In this document: piece after piece, positions 32,069 to 41,551 of the stretch
Numbering within the stretch: position 1 is the stretch's first letter
How the letters are laid out: every line of letters starts with the position of its first letter
NCBI GenBank assembly: GCA_028287065.1
Contig: JAQBQJ010000378.1
Location: 1-44,316 of the forward strand
DNA: 44,316 bases
Direction of reading: 5' to 3'
Source of the DNA: Labilithrix sp.
Lineage (GTDB): Bacteria > Myxococcota_A > Polyangia > Polyangiales > Polyangiaceae
Translations under genes and position numbers: made by a program
The notes under the pieces: generated by a model
What the model saw: only the letters and a program-made list of their open reading frames with translations
What the model was told of the DNA's origin: nothing
Database searches by the model: none

Positions 32069-33451
32069 TCAGAAGCACTGCCGCTTCCAGGTCCTCACGC
32101 CCTGGCTGTCGATCGTGAAGGGCGGATCACACGCCGTCGACCGCGGCCGGCGCGGTCGGCGATCGGTGCGCGGGCGGTTCGTCGAGCCCGCAGGCGTGGG
32201 CTGCGACGTCGCCTCGTCGAGCGGCGGCTCCGACGCAGGCAGCTCCGAGCCGACAGGCAAAGACGACGGCGACGGCGTGCGCGCCGGCGACGCGCTCGAC
32301 GTCGTTGCTGCGCCTTGCGCAGGCGTTTCGTCTCGACCCGCCATGGCTGCGAGGACGAGCAGCACGAGGACCACACCGCCGGCGAGAGCGGCGCTCACGA
32401 GCCCTCGCCGGCGCTGGACGAGGCTCTCCTCGTCGCGCGTTCGCGCGCGGTGCTCGGGCGCATCCCCGCTCCTGGCGCTTGGCTCGCCCTCGGCGCGCTC
32501 GATCGCGGCGACCTCGCGATGTTGGGCCTCGAGCGTTTCGGCGAGCAGCTCGTGCAGCCAGCTCGCGACCTCCGACGCGGAGGCGACCGTGATGCTCGAC
32601 TCGATCGCGATCGCCATGTCGAGCGCCGTTGCGTGGCGCGCGACGGGCATGCGAGCGAGGCTCTTCACGAGCACGTCCTCGAGCGCCGGCGGCACCTTCA
32701 CACGACGCGCGCTCGGCCGCGGGACGCGCGCGGTCAGCACCGCCGCCAGGATCTCGCCGTCGTAGCTTCCGTCGAACAGGCGAGCCCCTACGAGCATCTC
32801 CCAGAGAACGACGCCCATCGCGAACACGTCGCTGCGCCGGCTCGTGTTGCCGTGCACCTGCTCCGGCGCCATGTACCGGAGCTTCCCCTTCAGGCCGCCG
32901 GGCTGCGTGGCCTGCTGCAACCTCCCTCTCGCCTTCGCCACGCCGAAGTCGGCGACGCGGGCGATGCCGCTCTCGTCGACGAGGATGTTGTCCGGCGAGA
33001 GGTCTCGATGAATGAGCTCGAGGAGCTCGCCGCGCTCGTCCCTCGCCTCGTGCGCGGCGTGGACGCCGTGGAGAGCCCCGACGACGATCGCCGCGGCGAT
33101 CGCGGGCGGCATGCGCTCCCCACGTTCCGCGAGCGTCCGCTGGATCCGCCCGACCGATGCACCATGCACGTATTCGAGGACGAGCAGTACCTCGCTGCCC
33201 TCGCGGATGACGTCGAGCGTCTGGACGACGTTGGGATGCTGGATCCGCGCGGCGAGGCGCGCTTCGTCGACGAACATCGTCACGAACCCGGGGTCGACGG
33301 CGAGCTCTGGGAGCAGGCGCTTGATCGCCACGGTCCGCGCGAAGCCAACGTCGTTGGTGAAGCGGCCGTAGTGGATGGTCGCCATCCCGCCGCGGGCGAT
33401 CGCGCCGTGCAGCGTGTAACGCCCGATGTGCGAAGGCTCGTCGGCGGGCAT
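32069..33451 (-). CDS. Hanks-type Ser/Thr protein kinase, membrane-anchored
   Basis: The 460-aa protein has an N-terminal kinase domain (about residues 11-290) with all catalytic residues: ARGGMATIHYG loop (19-29), K44 in VAIKR, E63, HRDLSPDN (148-155) and DFG (168-170), then APEQVHG (195-201). A membrane helix follows at about 350-371 (GLVSAALAGGVVLVLLVLAA), and the C-terminus is a short Pro/Ser/Arg-rich periplasmic tail with two Cys. It should be an active kinase. It starts 16 bp after an FHA-domain sigma-54 activator gene, and FHA domains bind phosphothreonine, so that activator is a likely partner. Confidence 0.95.
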   Translation of the reverse strand: MPADEPSHIGRYTLHGAIARGGMATIHYGRFTNDVGFARTVAIKRLLPELAVDPGFVTMFVDEARLAARIQHPNVVQTLDVIREGSEVLLVLEYVHGASVGRIQRTLAERGERMPPAIAAAIVVGALHGVHAAHEARDERGELLELIHRDLSPDNILVDESGIARVADFGVAKARGRLQQATQPGGLKGKLRYMAPEQVHGNTSRRSDVFAMGVVLWEMLVGARLFDGSYDGEILAAVLTARVPRPSARRVKVPPALEDVLVKSLARMPVARHATALDMAIAIESSITVASASEVASWLHELLAETLEAQHREVAAIERAEGEPSARSGDAPEHRARTRDEESLVQRRRGLVSAALAGGVVLVLLVLAAMAGRDETPAQGAATTSSASPARTPSPSSLPVGSELPASEPPLDEATSQPTPAGSTNRPRTDRRPRRPRSTACDPPFTIDSQGVRTWKRQCF

Positions 33452-33467
33452 CCGGGTCCGCGCTCGG

Positions 33468-34874
33468 CTAGAGATCGTGCTTGCGCAAGAGCCGATGGAC
33501 GTAGCTGCGGTCGAGCGAGGCGGCGTCGGCGATCGCTCCCACGTCGCGACCGTGCGTGCGGAGGAGCGCGGCCATGTACTCGCGCTCGAGGTGATCGACC
33601 AAGCGCTCGCGCAAGACCTTGAACGGGACGTCGGTCGGCACCGGCGGGAGCGCCGCGGTCCAGGAGTCGGGCGACCAATGCGAGGACGGCGCGCCGTGCG
33701 CGGACGGCGGCACCGACGGCGGCAGGGGAATGCGCGTGGGTACCTCGGCGCCGCGCGTCATCGCCCATGCGACCTGCGGTCCGACGGCGATGGCTCGCTC
33801 CGCGAAGCTGCGTAGCTCGCGCACGTTGCCTGTCCAGGCATGCGTGGCCAGCTCGGCGCGCAGGGTCTGATCGATGTTCAGGCCCGGCTTCTTCGAGAGA
33901 AAATGCTCGAGCAGGAGCGGGAGGTCGTCGGCACGCGCGCGCAGCGCCGGAATGAACACCGGCAGCACGGCGAGGCGGAAATACAGGTCCTCGCGGAACG
34001 AGCCGTTGCCGACCATCGAGTGCAGATCGCGGTTCGTCGCCGAGACGAACCGCACGTTCACACGCCGGTGCTCGGTCTCGCCGATGCGGCGCAGCGTCTG
34101 CGACTCCAGGATGCGCAGCAGCTTCGGCTGCATCGCGAGCGGCAGCTCGCCGATCTCGTCGAGGAACACGGTGCCGCCGTCGGCGGCCTCGAATGCGCCC
34201 GCTCGCGCGCGTTCGGCTCCTGTGAACGCGCCCTTCGCATGACCGAAGAGCTCGCTCTCGAGCAACGTCTCGGGCAGCGCGGCGCAGTCGACGACGATGA
34301 ACGGTCCGTCGGCGCGCGACGACATCTCGTGGAGCGCTTGCGCGACGAGCTCCTTGCCGGTCCCCGTCTCGCCCTGGATCAATACCGGCGACTCGGTGGC
34401 GGCGTAGTGCGACAGGCGCAAGAACATCTCGCGCATGATCTCGGAGCGAGCGATGAGCGGACCGAACCTGTCGTGCGGCCAGAGCGGGACGGACGTCGCG
34501 GCGCCGGACAGCGAGACGGTGAGCGTGGTCGCACCGACCTTGAGATGGCCATGGCTCGGGACGCGTGCGCTCTGCACGAGCACACCGTCGACCCAGGTGC
34601 CGTTGCGGCTCCCGAGATCGCGCACCCACACGCCGTCGTTCTTGACCTCGAGCTCCGCATGAAGGCGCGAGACCGCACGATCCGCGATCGAGAGCGGCAG
34701 GTGCGACGACGAGCCGATCAGCAGGCGGCCCTCGATCTCGATCGAATGCGAGCCGGCGGCGTCGGCCCACTCGAGCCTCGGCCTCTGGCGGAGAGCCGTG
34801 AGATTCAGCTCGAAACGCGGCTCGACGTCCGTCGGCGTCGATGGTGAGTCGTGGTCGCTGGGAGGAGCCGCCAT
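33468..34874 (-). CDS. FHA-domain sigma-54-dependent activator
   Basis: The 468-aa protein starts at ATG 34874, giving [10 protein letters not shown]. An FHA domain (about residues 40-125: [20 protein letters not shown] and [15 protein letters not shown], with the Ser/Arg/Asn that bind phosphothreonine) replaces the usual receiver domain. The AAA+ part has Walker A GETGTGKE (from 168), GAFTGA (215-220), [17 protein letters not shown] and [17 protein letters not shown] Fis-type helix-turn-helix ends the protein ([20 protein letters not shown] then HRLLRK). It is a complete activator whose signal is probably a phosphorylated protein. It lies directly upstream of a Ser/Thr kinase gene, a pairing well known in myxobacteria. 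Confidence 0.95.
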   Translation of the reverse strand: MAAPPSDHDSPSTPTDVEPRFELNLTALRQRPRLEWADAAGSHSIEIEGRLLIGSSSHLPLSIADRAVSRLHAELEVKNDGVWVRDLGSRNGTWVDGVLVQSARVPSHGHLKVGATTLTVSLSGAATSVPLWPHDRFGPLIARSEIMREMFLRLSHYAATESPVLIQGETGTGKELVAQALHEMSSRADGPFIVVDCAALPETLLESELFGHAKGAFTGAERARAGAFEAADGGTVFLDEIGELPLAMQPKLLRILESQTLRRIGETEHRRVNVRFVSATNRDLHSMVGNGSFREDLYFRLAVLPVFIPALRARADDLPLLLEHFLSKKPGLNIDQTLRAELATHAWTGNVRELRSFAERAIAVGPQVAWAMTRGAEVPTRIPLPPSVPPSAHGAPSSHWSPDSWTAALPPVPTDVPFKVLRERLVDHLEREYMAALLRTHGRDVGAIADAASLDRSYVHRLLRKHDL

Positions 34875-34925
34875 GCACGGTGAGAATACCAAAGGCGTCG
34901 CGCTGATTCGTGGCAACCTGCGTTC

Positions 34926-35756
34926 GTGGCGACGACGCGACGAATCGCGCTGTTGGGGACGATCGCGGCGACCGCGCTGGCGTGCTCGCTCACGACCATC
35001 CCCGATCTGACGAGCGGAACCGGCGACGGAAAGGACGGCGCGGACGGAGGTGGCCCCGGCGACGGCGGAGCCGAAGCTGCCATCGACGCCACGGCGGGAG
35101 GCTTCTGCAACGGCCTCGGCCGTCAGCCGAGCTTGTGCGACGACTTCGACGGCCTCGATGCGCTCGGCAAGCGCTGGAGCATCGTGCGGCCGTTCGACGG
35201 CACGTTCGGGGTCGCGATCGATCCGAGCGTGTCTCGGTCGGCGCCGAATTCGCTGCTCGCGCGCGTCGAGCAGCCGGCGCCCGATTGCACGTACGCGACA
35301 CTCGAGAACAGCGTGCCCGGCGCGTTCACCGGCACACGGCTCGCCTACTCGGTCATGATCGCGAGCGCGAACCAGCTCCCGGGCAAGAGCACGATCTCGG
35401 CGCAGAGCTTCGGCAAGGGCTCGTCGTTGTGTCAGGCGTTCTTGACGGTCGTTTCGCCGACCTCCATGTCGATCGGCGAGCAGATCATCCACGAGGACGG
35501 CGGACGCGAAGAGGCCGATTACGACCTGCCGGCGCTCCCGATCGGAAGCTGGGTGAGCGTGGTCGTCGATTACGACGTCATGGCCAAGAAGCTGAAGGTC
35601 ACCGTCGACGAGAAGAACGTCCTCGACGTCGCCACGGCGCTCGCGTGTCCGTACGCTCCCGGCGACACGTCCGTGCGGGTCGGTTTGTTCTGCGAGCCCA
35701 AGGGCGGGACGTCGCGCCGACTGCACTACGACGACGTCGTCTTCGACGCGCGCTGA
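34926..35756 (+). CDS. Lipoprotein with lectin/LamG-like fold
   Basis: GTG 34926 gives the lipoprotein signal [20 protein letters not shown] (lipobox LAC). A Gly/Asp-rich linker leads to a beta-sandwich domain of about 200 residues that reads like concanavalin/LamG-type sheets: [20 protein letters not shown] at the start, then [11 protein letters not shown], and [20 protein letters not shown] and [13 protein letters not shown] at the end. Cys pairs (FCNG and LCDD; DCTY and LCQA; ACPY and FCEP) may form disulfides. It may bind a polysaccharide. It is divergent from the FHA activator, with 51 bp between starts. The lectin fold is inferred from the strand pattern. Confidence 0.8.
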   Translation: MATTRRIALLGTIAATALACSLTTIPDLTSGTGDGKDGADGGGPGDGGAEAAIDATAGGFCNGLGRQPSLCDDFDGLDALGKRWSIVRPFDGTFGVAIDPSVSRSAPNSLLARVEQPAPDCTYATLENSVPGAFTGTRLAYSVMIASANQLPGKSTISAQSFGKGSSLCQAFLTVVSPTSMSIGEQIIHEDGGREEADYDLPALPIGSWVSVVVDYDVMAKKLKVTVDEKNVLDVATALACPYAPGDTSVRVGLFCEPKGGTSRRLHYDDVVFDAR

Positions 35757-35757
35757 C

Positions 35758-35845
35758 CGTCGACGGCCGTCGACGACAGTCGTCCACGACGCGCCATGTG
35801 CGCGGATCCCGCACCCAGAACAATGACGAGCCTTCGTGGGATCCG
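35758..35845. promoter_or_regulatory. Palindromes between the lectin-like and GH16 genes
   Basis: An 18-bp perfect palindrome (35758-35775, CGTCGACGGCCGTCGACG) begins one base after the stop of the lectin-like gene. A second inverted repeat has arms CGGATCCC (35803-35810) and GGGATCCG (35838-35845). They may be a terminator-like structure and an operator for the downstream GH16 gene. No T-run is present. Confidence 0.45.
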
Positions 35846-35889
35846 ACGCGATCCACGGACGCGGCATGTGACGTGCTGTTGCATGACGC

Positions 35890-37179
35890 ATGAAGATCGT
35901 CACCGTCCTGCCGTTCCTGTTCGTCCTCACGTCATCGGCGTGCGGCGACTACCAGAGCAGCGAAGAGGCCGCCGAAGGGCAGTCCGCGAAGCTCGTTCCT
36001 ACCGCCGCGGCCGTCACGGTCGTCGCGAAGCACTCGAGTCAGTGTCTCGACGTGCGCGGTGGTCCCGCGGCAACGACCGACGGCGCGCGTCTCGAGCAAT
36101 GGGGCTGCAGCGGAGAGCTCAACCAGGCGTTCACCTTCAAGGACATGGGCAGCGGACGCTACGAGATGATCGCGAAGCACAGCGGCAAGTGCGTGTCGCT
36201 CGTCGGCGGCGGCCTCGCGAACGGCACGCAGATTCAGCAGGCCGCCTGCACCGGCGGGGCGGCGCAGCTGTGGAAGCCGCAGGACAGCGCGAGCGGCGGG
36301 ACCCAGCTCGTGTCCGTCGCGAGCGGCCGTTGCCTCGACGTGATCGGCGGACCGTCGGCGACGAGCGAAGGCGTGCTCGCGGAGCTGTGGGATTGCACGG
36401 GCCAGGCGAACCAGTCGTGGACGATCGGCGGCGCTGCGCCGGCGCCCGCACCCGCACCGAGCACACCGTCGACGAGCGGTACCGGTCCGTTCGGACAGGA
36501 CGCGTCCGCGTACACGCTCACGTTCTCCGAGGAGTTCGACGGCGCCCTCGACAAGACCAAGTGGGTCGATCACCTCTGGTACGAGCCCGCGGACGCGACC
36601 CCGAACTACGCGGTGAGCAACGGCAGCCTGAAGATCTGGCCCGTCGCGGGCACGAGCTTCACGCGCAACTACCGGCACCTCACGACGGACGGCACGTACT
36701 ACCAGACGTACGGCTACTTCGAGATCGAGGCGAAGCTTCCTTACGGCAAGGGCCCGTGGCCCGCGTTCTGGCTCTACAACCACGACAACGGCGACGACCG
36801 CCCCGAGATCGACATCATGGAGGCGTACTCCGGCGGCGGTCCGAACAGCGGATGGTCCGACGCGAACCTCCATCCGACCGCATTCGCGGCGACGATCTGG
36901 ACCGGCAAGCCCGGCGTCGAAGGCGGACACAAGACGCTCGTCACGCCCGATCTCTCGGCCGGCTTCCATCGCTACGCCGTGAAGTGGGAGCCGAACAAGC
37001 AGACGTACTTCTTCGACGGAAAGCCTTTCTTCACTGCGAACGTGAGCATGAGCTCGCGCATGTACATCCTTCTCAGTTTCCAGTTCGGCAGCGCGAGCGG
37101 CGCGGGCGACAGCTCGACGCCGACGGGCCCGGGCAACGCGTACGAAGTCCGTTACGTGCGCGCCTGGAAGATGAAGTGA
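35890..37179 (+). CDS. Ricin-lectin/GH16 endo-glucanase lipoprotein
   Basis: The 429-aa protein has a lipoprotein signal ([18 protein letters not shown], lipobox Cys at 18). A ricin-type beta-trefoil (about residues 42-180) follows with three QxW-like units (NQAFTF, AQLWKP, NQSWTI) and paired Cys. A Pro/Ala linker leads to a GH16 catalytic domain (about 205-429): [32 protein letters not shown] and the catalytic EIDIMEAY (nucleophile E306, D308, acid/base E311). It probably cuts beta-1,3- or mixed-linkage glucans on the cell surface or in prey or plant material. Length is normal for a lectin-GH16 fusion. Start ATG 35890. Confidence 0.94.
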   Translation: MKIVTVLPFLFVLTSSACGDYQSSEEAAEGQSAKLVPTAAAVTVVAKHSSQCLDVRGGPAATTDGARLEQWGCSGELNQAFTFKDMGSGRYEMIAKHSGKCVSLVGGGLANGTQIQQAACTGGAAQLWKPQDSASGGTQLVSVASGRCLDVIGGPSATSEGVLAELWDCTGQANQSWTIGGAAPAPAPAPSTPSTSGTGPFGQDASAYTLTFSEEFDGALDKTKWVDHLWYEPADATPNYAVSNGSLKIWPVAGTSFTRNYRHLTTDGTYYQTYGYFEIEAKLPYGKGPWPAFWLYNHDNGDDRPEIDIMEAYSGGGPNSGWSDANLHPTAFAATIWTGKPGVEGGHKTLVTPDLSAGFHRYAVKWEPNKQTYFFDGKPFFTANVSMSSRMYILLSFQFGSASGAGDSSTPTGPGNAYEVRYVRAWKMK

Positions 37180-37185
37180 TGCGCG

Positions 37186-37412
37186 CTACGCGCTGTGCGT
37201 GAAGCACATCGTGCAGACCTTGCCTCGCTTGGCGAGCGTGAGCTCCGGTTCATCGGGGGCGAGGAGCTTTGGACGATGCGCGCCGCACGCTCGACGACGC
37301 GCCGGTCGTCACTCGTGAGCGCGCCGGACCGAACGAGGACGTCGGTGAGCATGGCGACGGTGCGCTCGAGCGCAGCGACCTGACGCGTGAGGCGAGTGAT
37401 CGGATCGAGCAT
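37186..37412 (-). pseudogene. Small zinc-ribbon protein gene with apparent frameshift
   Basis: From ATG 37412 the frame reads MLDPITRLTRQVAALERTVA, MLTDVLVRSGALTSDDRR and VVER (37412 to about 37287), a coiled-coil-like start. Just after, a different frame on the same strand (from about 37290 to stop 37186) reads ACGAHRPKLLAPDEPELTLA and then KRGKVCTMCFTHSA. Joined, they give about 74 residues ending in a CGAH...CTMC pattern, which fits a zinc ribbon, and the stop lies seven bases from the convergent GH16 stop. Without the shift, the first frame runs on into the GH16 gene with poor codon use. One missing or extra base near 37287-37290 is enough. It may be a sequencing error or a true mutation. 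Confidence 0.5.
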
Positions 37413-37553
37413 GCGCCGGATGATGACATACGAATCGGTGACCCGTGCGGCTCAGCGGACCTGCCGCACGCGTCGCGTGAAGCTCGGCACGTCCTGACGG
37501 CGCAGCTCACGAGCTGGTTCACGGCCTGCACGGTTTCGTGGTGGAGGCCGGCC

Positions 37554-38063
37554 ATGCGTCACGCTCACGCTCTCGCGCTCTCGCTGCTCGGCGGCGCGCT
37601 CGCCGTCACGGTTCTGTGCGGCGCGTGCGCGCAGACCAACCAACACGGCAAGATGCAGCCCGATCCCGGCGAGGGCTACACGCTGCAGACGACCGGCGCC
37701 GAGGTGGGTCGCGACGACCCAGCACAGGGGGCGAGCGAGCCGAACCTCACCGTCGAGCAGGCGGCGGTCCGGCTCGCGGGTCAGATCTGTGCGCGCGAGG
37801 TGCGATGCCACGGAGATGCATCGCTGGCAGGCGATTGCATGCATAGGTACGTGGGCCGCATGCACGCCGAGCTCGCGAGCTGGACCTGCCCGCCCGCCGG
37901 ATGGCGCGCGCGTGCGAAGGAGTGCCTCGCGACGGTAGGCACCGAGCCATGCACCTTCGACCTCGCCATGCGGGGAAGGATATGTGAGAGCAACGACGAG
38001 TGCCCTCCGGTCGGTCGAGGGCTGATCCCGCCCGGCGCCGCGCTGGCCGACGCAGGGTTGTGA
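37554..38063 (+). CDS. Cys-containing lipoprotein of unknown function (169 aa)
   Basis: ATG 37554 is preceded by GGAGG at 37543-37547, and the N-terminus MRHAHALALSLLGGALAVTV leads to a lipobox Cys at LCGAC. The mature part has evenly spread Cys (ICAREVRCHGD, GDCMHRYVG, WTCPPAGW, KECLATVG, EPCTFD, RICESNDECPP) in a short helical context. This is a pattern seen in many Polyangiales lipoproteins of unknown function. It has no CXXCH site. It is followed 42 bp later by the MBOAT gene. The 142-bp gap before it, 37413-37553, shows no further gene. Confidence 0.8.
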   Translation: MRHAHALALSLLGGALAVTVLCGACAQTNQHGKMQPDPGEGYTLQTTGAEVGRDDPAQGASEPNLTVEQAAVRLAGQICAREVRCHGDASLAGDCMHRYVGRMHAELASWTCPPAGWRARAKECLATVGTEPCTFDLAMRGRICESNDECPPVGRGLIPPGAALADAGL

Positions 38064-38105
38064 CGGTCGAGCCTTCCGCGCCGCACACTGCGGCAACGAC
38101 GACGT

Positions 38106-39512
38106 GTGATAGCCTCGCGCCGCGTCGTGGCGTTCACCGGGTACGCATTCGTCCTATTTTTCTTCGGTATCGTGCTGCCGGCCCGGTGGCTGCTGCCGTC
38201 CCGCGCGACGCAGACGGTGCTGCTCGTCGCAAGCGTCGTCTTCTACCTGTCGTGGGGGTGGAAGCTCGCGATCCTCCTCGCGGCGCTCACGCTCTTCACC
38301 TACGGCGCGGGGCACCTGCTGCGGACGCGCAAGACGGGTCGCAAGGGAATCCTCGCCGGCTCGATCGTCGTCATCCTCGGCACGCTCGCGGTCTTCAAGT
38401 ACGCCGCGTTCTTCGCGTCGTTCGTGCCGGGGCTGCACGTCACGCAGCTCCCGCTCCCGCTCGGTATCTCGTTCTACGTGTTCGAGATGATCAGCTACGT
38501 CGTCGACGTCTATCGCGGCGACGCGGGCGCGAGGTCGCTGCCCGAGTTCGCGCTCTACGTCTCGTACTTCCCGCACCTGATCGCGGGGCCGATCGTCCGT
38601 GCGTCCGAGCTCTTGCCGCAGCTCCGCGAGGAGAAGGACTTCGACTCGGGCCGCGTGTCCGAGGGCATGTTCGTCATGCTCACCGGCTTCGTGAAGAAGA
38701 TGGTGATCGCAGACAACCTCGCGGTCTACGCCGACGCGGTCTTCAAGAAGCCCGACGCGTACAACTCGATCGAGCTCGCGGTCGGCGTGCTCGCGTACAC
38801 CGGGCAGATCTTCTGTGACTTCTCCGGCTACACGGACATCGCCCGCGGCGGCTCGCAGATGCTCGGCTTCGATCTGCCGGAGAACTTCGACTACCCGTAC
38901 CTGAGCAAGTCGATCACCGAGTTCTGGCGGCGCTGGCACATGACGCTGTCGCGCTGGCTGCGCGACTACCTGTACATCCCGCTCGGCGGCAATCGTGGCG
39001 GGGAGCTCGCGACGTATCGCAACTTGTTCCTCACGATGACCCTCGGCGGGCTGTGGCACGGCGCGCGGATCACGTTCGTGATCTGGGGCGCGTACCACGG
39101 CGTGCTGCTCGCGCTGCACAAGCTTTTCAGCGGCGCGACGCGCACGCCGGGCTGGAAGGCGGCGCGCGAGCACGTCGCCTACAAGGCGGTCGCGATGCTC
39201 GGAACGCTCGTCCTCGTGATGATCGGATGGGTGTTCTTCCGCGCGCAGACGTTCGGCGACGCGATGGCGATCTTCAAGCGGATCTACGTGGCGCGGCCGG
39301 TCGCGGGGTGGAAGCCGAGCGTCTCTCTCGACACGGCCACGTGGTATCTCGTCGCCCTCGTCGCGCTGCACGCGGCGGGTGCATCGAAGCTCGGTCTCCG
39401 CACGCAACGCGTCCTGCCGCCCGCCGCGCGCGGGCTGATGTGGGCGAGCATGGTGCTCGTCCTCTACTGGTTCGCGACCACGTCGCCCACGTTCATCTAC
39501 TTCTATTTCTGA
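38106..39512 (+). CDS. MBOAT-family membrane O-acyltransferase (AlgI-like)
   Basis: The 468-aa protein has about ten membrane helices and the MBOAT hallmarks of the AlgI group: YFPHLIAGPIVRASELLPQL, CDFSGYTDIARGGSQMLGFD, FWRRWHMTLSRWLRDYLYIP followed by LGGNR, and the catalytic-His segment TMTLGGLWHGA (H318). Relatives move acyl groups across the membrane to acetylate exopolysaccharides or cell-wall sugars, usually with a periplasmic partner of AlgJ/X or SGNH type. No such partner lies in the window, so the acceptor is unknown. The GTG at 38106 is used; GTG 38127 is possible. The 152-bp gap to the SDR gene shows nothing clear. Confidence 0.95.
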   Translation: MIASRRVVAFTGYAFVLFFFGIVLPARWLLPSRATQTVLLVASVVFYLSWGWKLAILLAALTLFTYGAGHLLRTRKTGRKGILAGSIVVILGTLAVFKYAAFFASFVPGLHVTQLPLPLGISFYVFEMISYVVDVYRGDAGARSLPEFALYVSYFPHLIAGPIVRASELLPQLREEKDFDSGRVSEGMFVMLTGFVKKMVIADNLAVYADAVFKKPDAYNSIELAVGVLAYTGQIFCDFSGYTDIARGGSQMLGFDLPENFDYPYLSKSITEFWRRWHMTLSRWLRDYLYIPLGGNRGGELATYRNLFLTMTLGGLWHGARITFVIWGAYHGVLLALHKLFSGATRTPGWKAAREHVAYKAVAMLGTLVLVMIGWVFFRAQTFGDAMAIFKRIYVARPVAGWKPSVSLDTATWYLVALVALHAAGASKLGLRTQRVLPPAARGLMWASMVLVLYWFATTSPTFIYFYF

Positions 39513-39664
39513 GCCACGCGCGCATGACCTCCGCAGCGAAAGCAGCCGCGACCGACACGCGTTCACCCAGTACGTCGCGAGAGAGCTCGTCGCGCCGCTG
39601 GTCCCTTAGAAGACGACGACACGTCGGACGAGATTGACGGCGCGCGAGTTGCTTGCGGTCGGTC

Positions 39665-40681
39665 ATGGCAACGACAGCGCCGCGCGTGGTGGTCGTGACT
39701 GGGGCTTCGGCCGGCGTGGGGCGCGCGATCGCGCGCGCATTTGCCCAGCGTGGGTCCAGCGTGGCGCTTCTGGCACGCGGGATCGACGGGCTCGAGGGGG
39801 CTCGCCGCGACGTCGAGAGCCTCGGCGCACGCGCCGTCGTCATTCCTTGCGACGTCGCCGACGAGGAGCAGGTCGAGGACGCCGCGGATCGCGCCGAGCT
39901 CGAGCTCGGTCCCATCGACGTCTGGGTCAACAACGCGATGGTCTCCGTCTTCTCGCCCGCCGATCGCATCACTCCCGACGAGTACCGGCGCGTCACCGAC
40001 GTCACCTATCTCGGATTCGTGTGGGGGACCCTTGCCGCGCTCCGTCGCATGAAGCCACGCGATCGCGGCGTCGTCGTGCAGGTCGGCTCGGCGCTCGCGC
40101 ATCGCAGCATCCCGCTCCAGTCCGCATACTGCGCGGCGAAGCACGCGGTGAAGGGCTTCACGGAGTCCGTCCGCACCGAGCTCATCCACGATCGCAGCAG
40201 CGTGAAGATCTCGATCGTCGAGCTGCCGGCCGTGAACACCCCGCAGTTCGACTGGACCCGCTCGCGGATGCCTCGTCGCGCGCAGCCGGTCCCGCCGATC
40301 TTCCAGCCCGAGGTGCCGGCCGAGGCCGTCGTGAACGCCGCGATGCATCCGCGGCGCGAGATGCTCGTCGGCTGGCCGACCGTGAAGGCGATCCTCGCCG
40401 AGAAGCTCGCGCCGGGCATCGCGGACTGGTACCTCGGTCGAACGGGCTACGATGCGCAGCAGACCCACGAGGCCGAGCGCCTCGGCCGTCGCGACAACCT
40501 CTTCGCACCGGTGCCGGGCGATCACGGCGCGCACGGTCGCTTCGACGATCGCGCGCGTCCGAGGAGCATGCAGCTCTGGATGAGCCTGCATCGTGGGCTC
40601 GTCGCGCTCGGACTTCTCGCGCTCGGAACGGCCGCGGCCTTTGGCGCGCTCGGCGTGCGACGTCGCGCGCTCCGCTGGTAG
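39665..40681 (+). CDS. SDR-family oxidoreductase with C-terminal membrane tail
   Basis: The 338-aa protein has the short-chain dehydrogenase core (residues about 5-200): the cofactor loop TGASAGVG, a CDVAD segment, WVNNAM, VGSAL with the Ser, and the catalytic YCAAK (Tyr-x3-Lys). It would use NAD(P)H. After the core, a tail of about 140 residues unusual for classical SDRs includes VGWPTVKAILAEKLAPGIAD and ends in one hydrophobic helix (SLHRGLVALGLLALGTAAAF) near the C-terminus. Similar long SDRs with this tail are annotated as hypothetical in myxobacteria. Its substrate is unknown. It converges with the PAP2 gene, with 11 bp between. Confidence 0.93.
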   Translation: MATTAPRVVVVTGASAGVGRAIARAFAQRGSSVALLARGIDGLEGARRDVESLGARAVVIPCDVADEEQVEDAADRAELELGPIDVWVNNAMVSVFSPADRITPDEYRRVTDVTYLGFVWGTLAALRRMKPRDRGVVVQVGSALAHRSIPLQSAYCAAKHAVKGFTESVRTELIHDRSSVKISIVELPAVNTPQFDWTRSRMPRRAQPVPPIFQPEVPAEAVVNAAMHPRREMLVGWPTVKAILAEKLAPGIADWYLGRTGYDAQQTHEAERLGRRDNLFAPVPGDHGAHGRFDDRARPRSMQLWMSLHRGLVALGLLALGTAAAFGALGVRRRALRW

Positions 40682-40692
40682 CCGCCGCCCCG

Positions 40693-41478
40693 TCAGCGAC
40701 GCCGCGCGATTGCATACGCCGCCAACCCCGCGAGCACGACGCCCGCGGCGACGTCCGCGAGGTAGTGCTGCTTCGTGAGGATCGTCGATGCGCAGATCGC
40801 GACGGCGGTCGCGATCCCCCATAGGAAGAGCCTCCGCGATGTGAACCGCAGGCCGATCGCCGCGTAGACCGCCACCGAGCAGTGCGCCGACGGAAAGCAG
40901 TTCGTGACCGGATCGCCGGCGTACACGAGCCGGAGCAGCCATGCACCGAAGCCGGGCAGCTCCGCGGCGAGCGGCGGACGATCGAGGCGCACCGGCAGCG
41001 TCACCCACGCGACCGCCGAGAGCGAGACGATGAGCAGGTTGCCGAGCAGATAGCGGCGCAACAGTCGGGGCTCCGGCAGCGAGCAGTACGGCACGACGCT
41101 GAAGACGTGCACACCGAGGTAGATCGGCGTGAACGCAGGACGGAGCGGCAGGCGCGCGAGGATGGTGTCCTCGAAGACGCGCGCGGTCGGCGCGTCCGTG
41201 ATGTGGGCCGCGCCGAAGTAGAGGAGCCCCCATACGAACCACGCGCCGAAGCCGATCGCCGCCCAGCGCCCGAGCTCGTCCGGCTCGGGTCCGCCGCGCA
41301 GGGCGAGGAGCATCGCGGTCACGACCACCACGCTCTCGGCACCGAGCACGAGCGGAGGCGGCCAGAGCGGCACGTGCATCAGCTCGAGCACGGAGAGCAC
41401 CTGCCCGCACGCGACCAGGGCGACAACGGCGTGGAGTGCAACGCGACGCGAGTGAGTCGTCCGCTTCACGTCGGTCAT
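40693..41478 (-). CDS. PAP2-superfamily membrane phosphatase (inositolphosphotransferase-like)
   Basis: The 261-aa protein starts at ATG 41478 (a GTG at 41487 would add three residues). It has about six membrane helices and the two C-terminal PAP2 motifs: CFPSAHCSVAVYAA (P196-S-A-H199) and TKQHYLADVAAG (H238, D242). The first motif (KxxxxxxRP) is replaced by LPVRLDRPP, as in the subgroup related to inositol-phosphorylceramide synthases. It could remove or move phosphate head groups of membrane lipids. It converges with the SDR gene and is divergent from the NlpC/P60-like gene. Confidence 0.9.
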   Translation of the reverse strand: MTDVKRTTHSRRVALHAVVALVACGQVLSVLELMHVPLWPPPLVLGAESVVVVTAMLLALRGGPEPDELGRWAAIGFGAWFVWGLLYFGAAHITDAPTARVFEDTILARLPLRPAFTPIYLGVHVFSVVPYCSLPEPRLLRRYLLGNLLIVSLSAVAWVTLPVRLDRPPLAAELPGFGAWLLRLVYAGDPVTNCFPSAHCSVAVYAAIGLRFTSRRLFLWGIATAVAICASTILTKQHYLADVAAGVVLAGLAAYAIARRR

Positions 41479-41551
41479 CGCACACACGAGAGTACTGCGG
41501 GACCCGCCGGCATCGCGTTTTGCCGACGCCCGGGATGACGATTCCTCGCGG

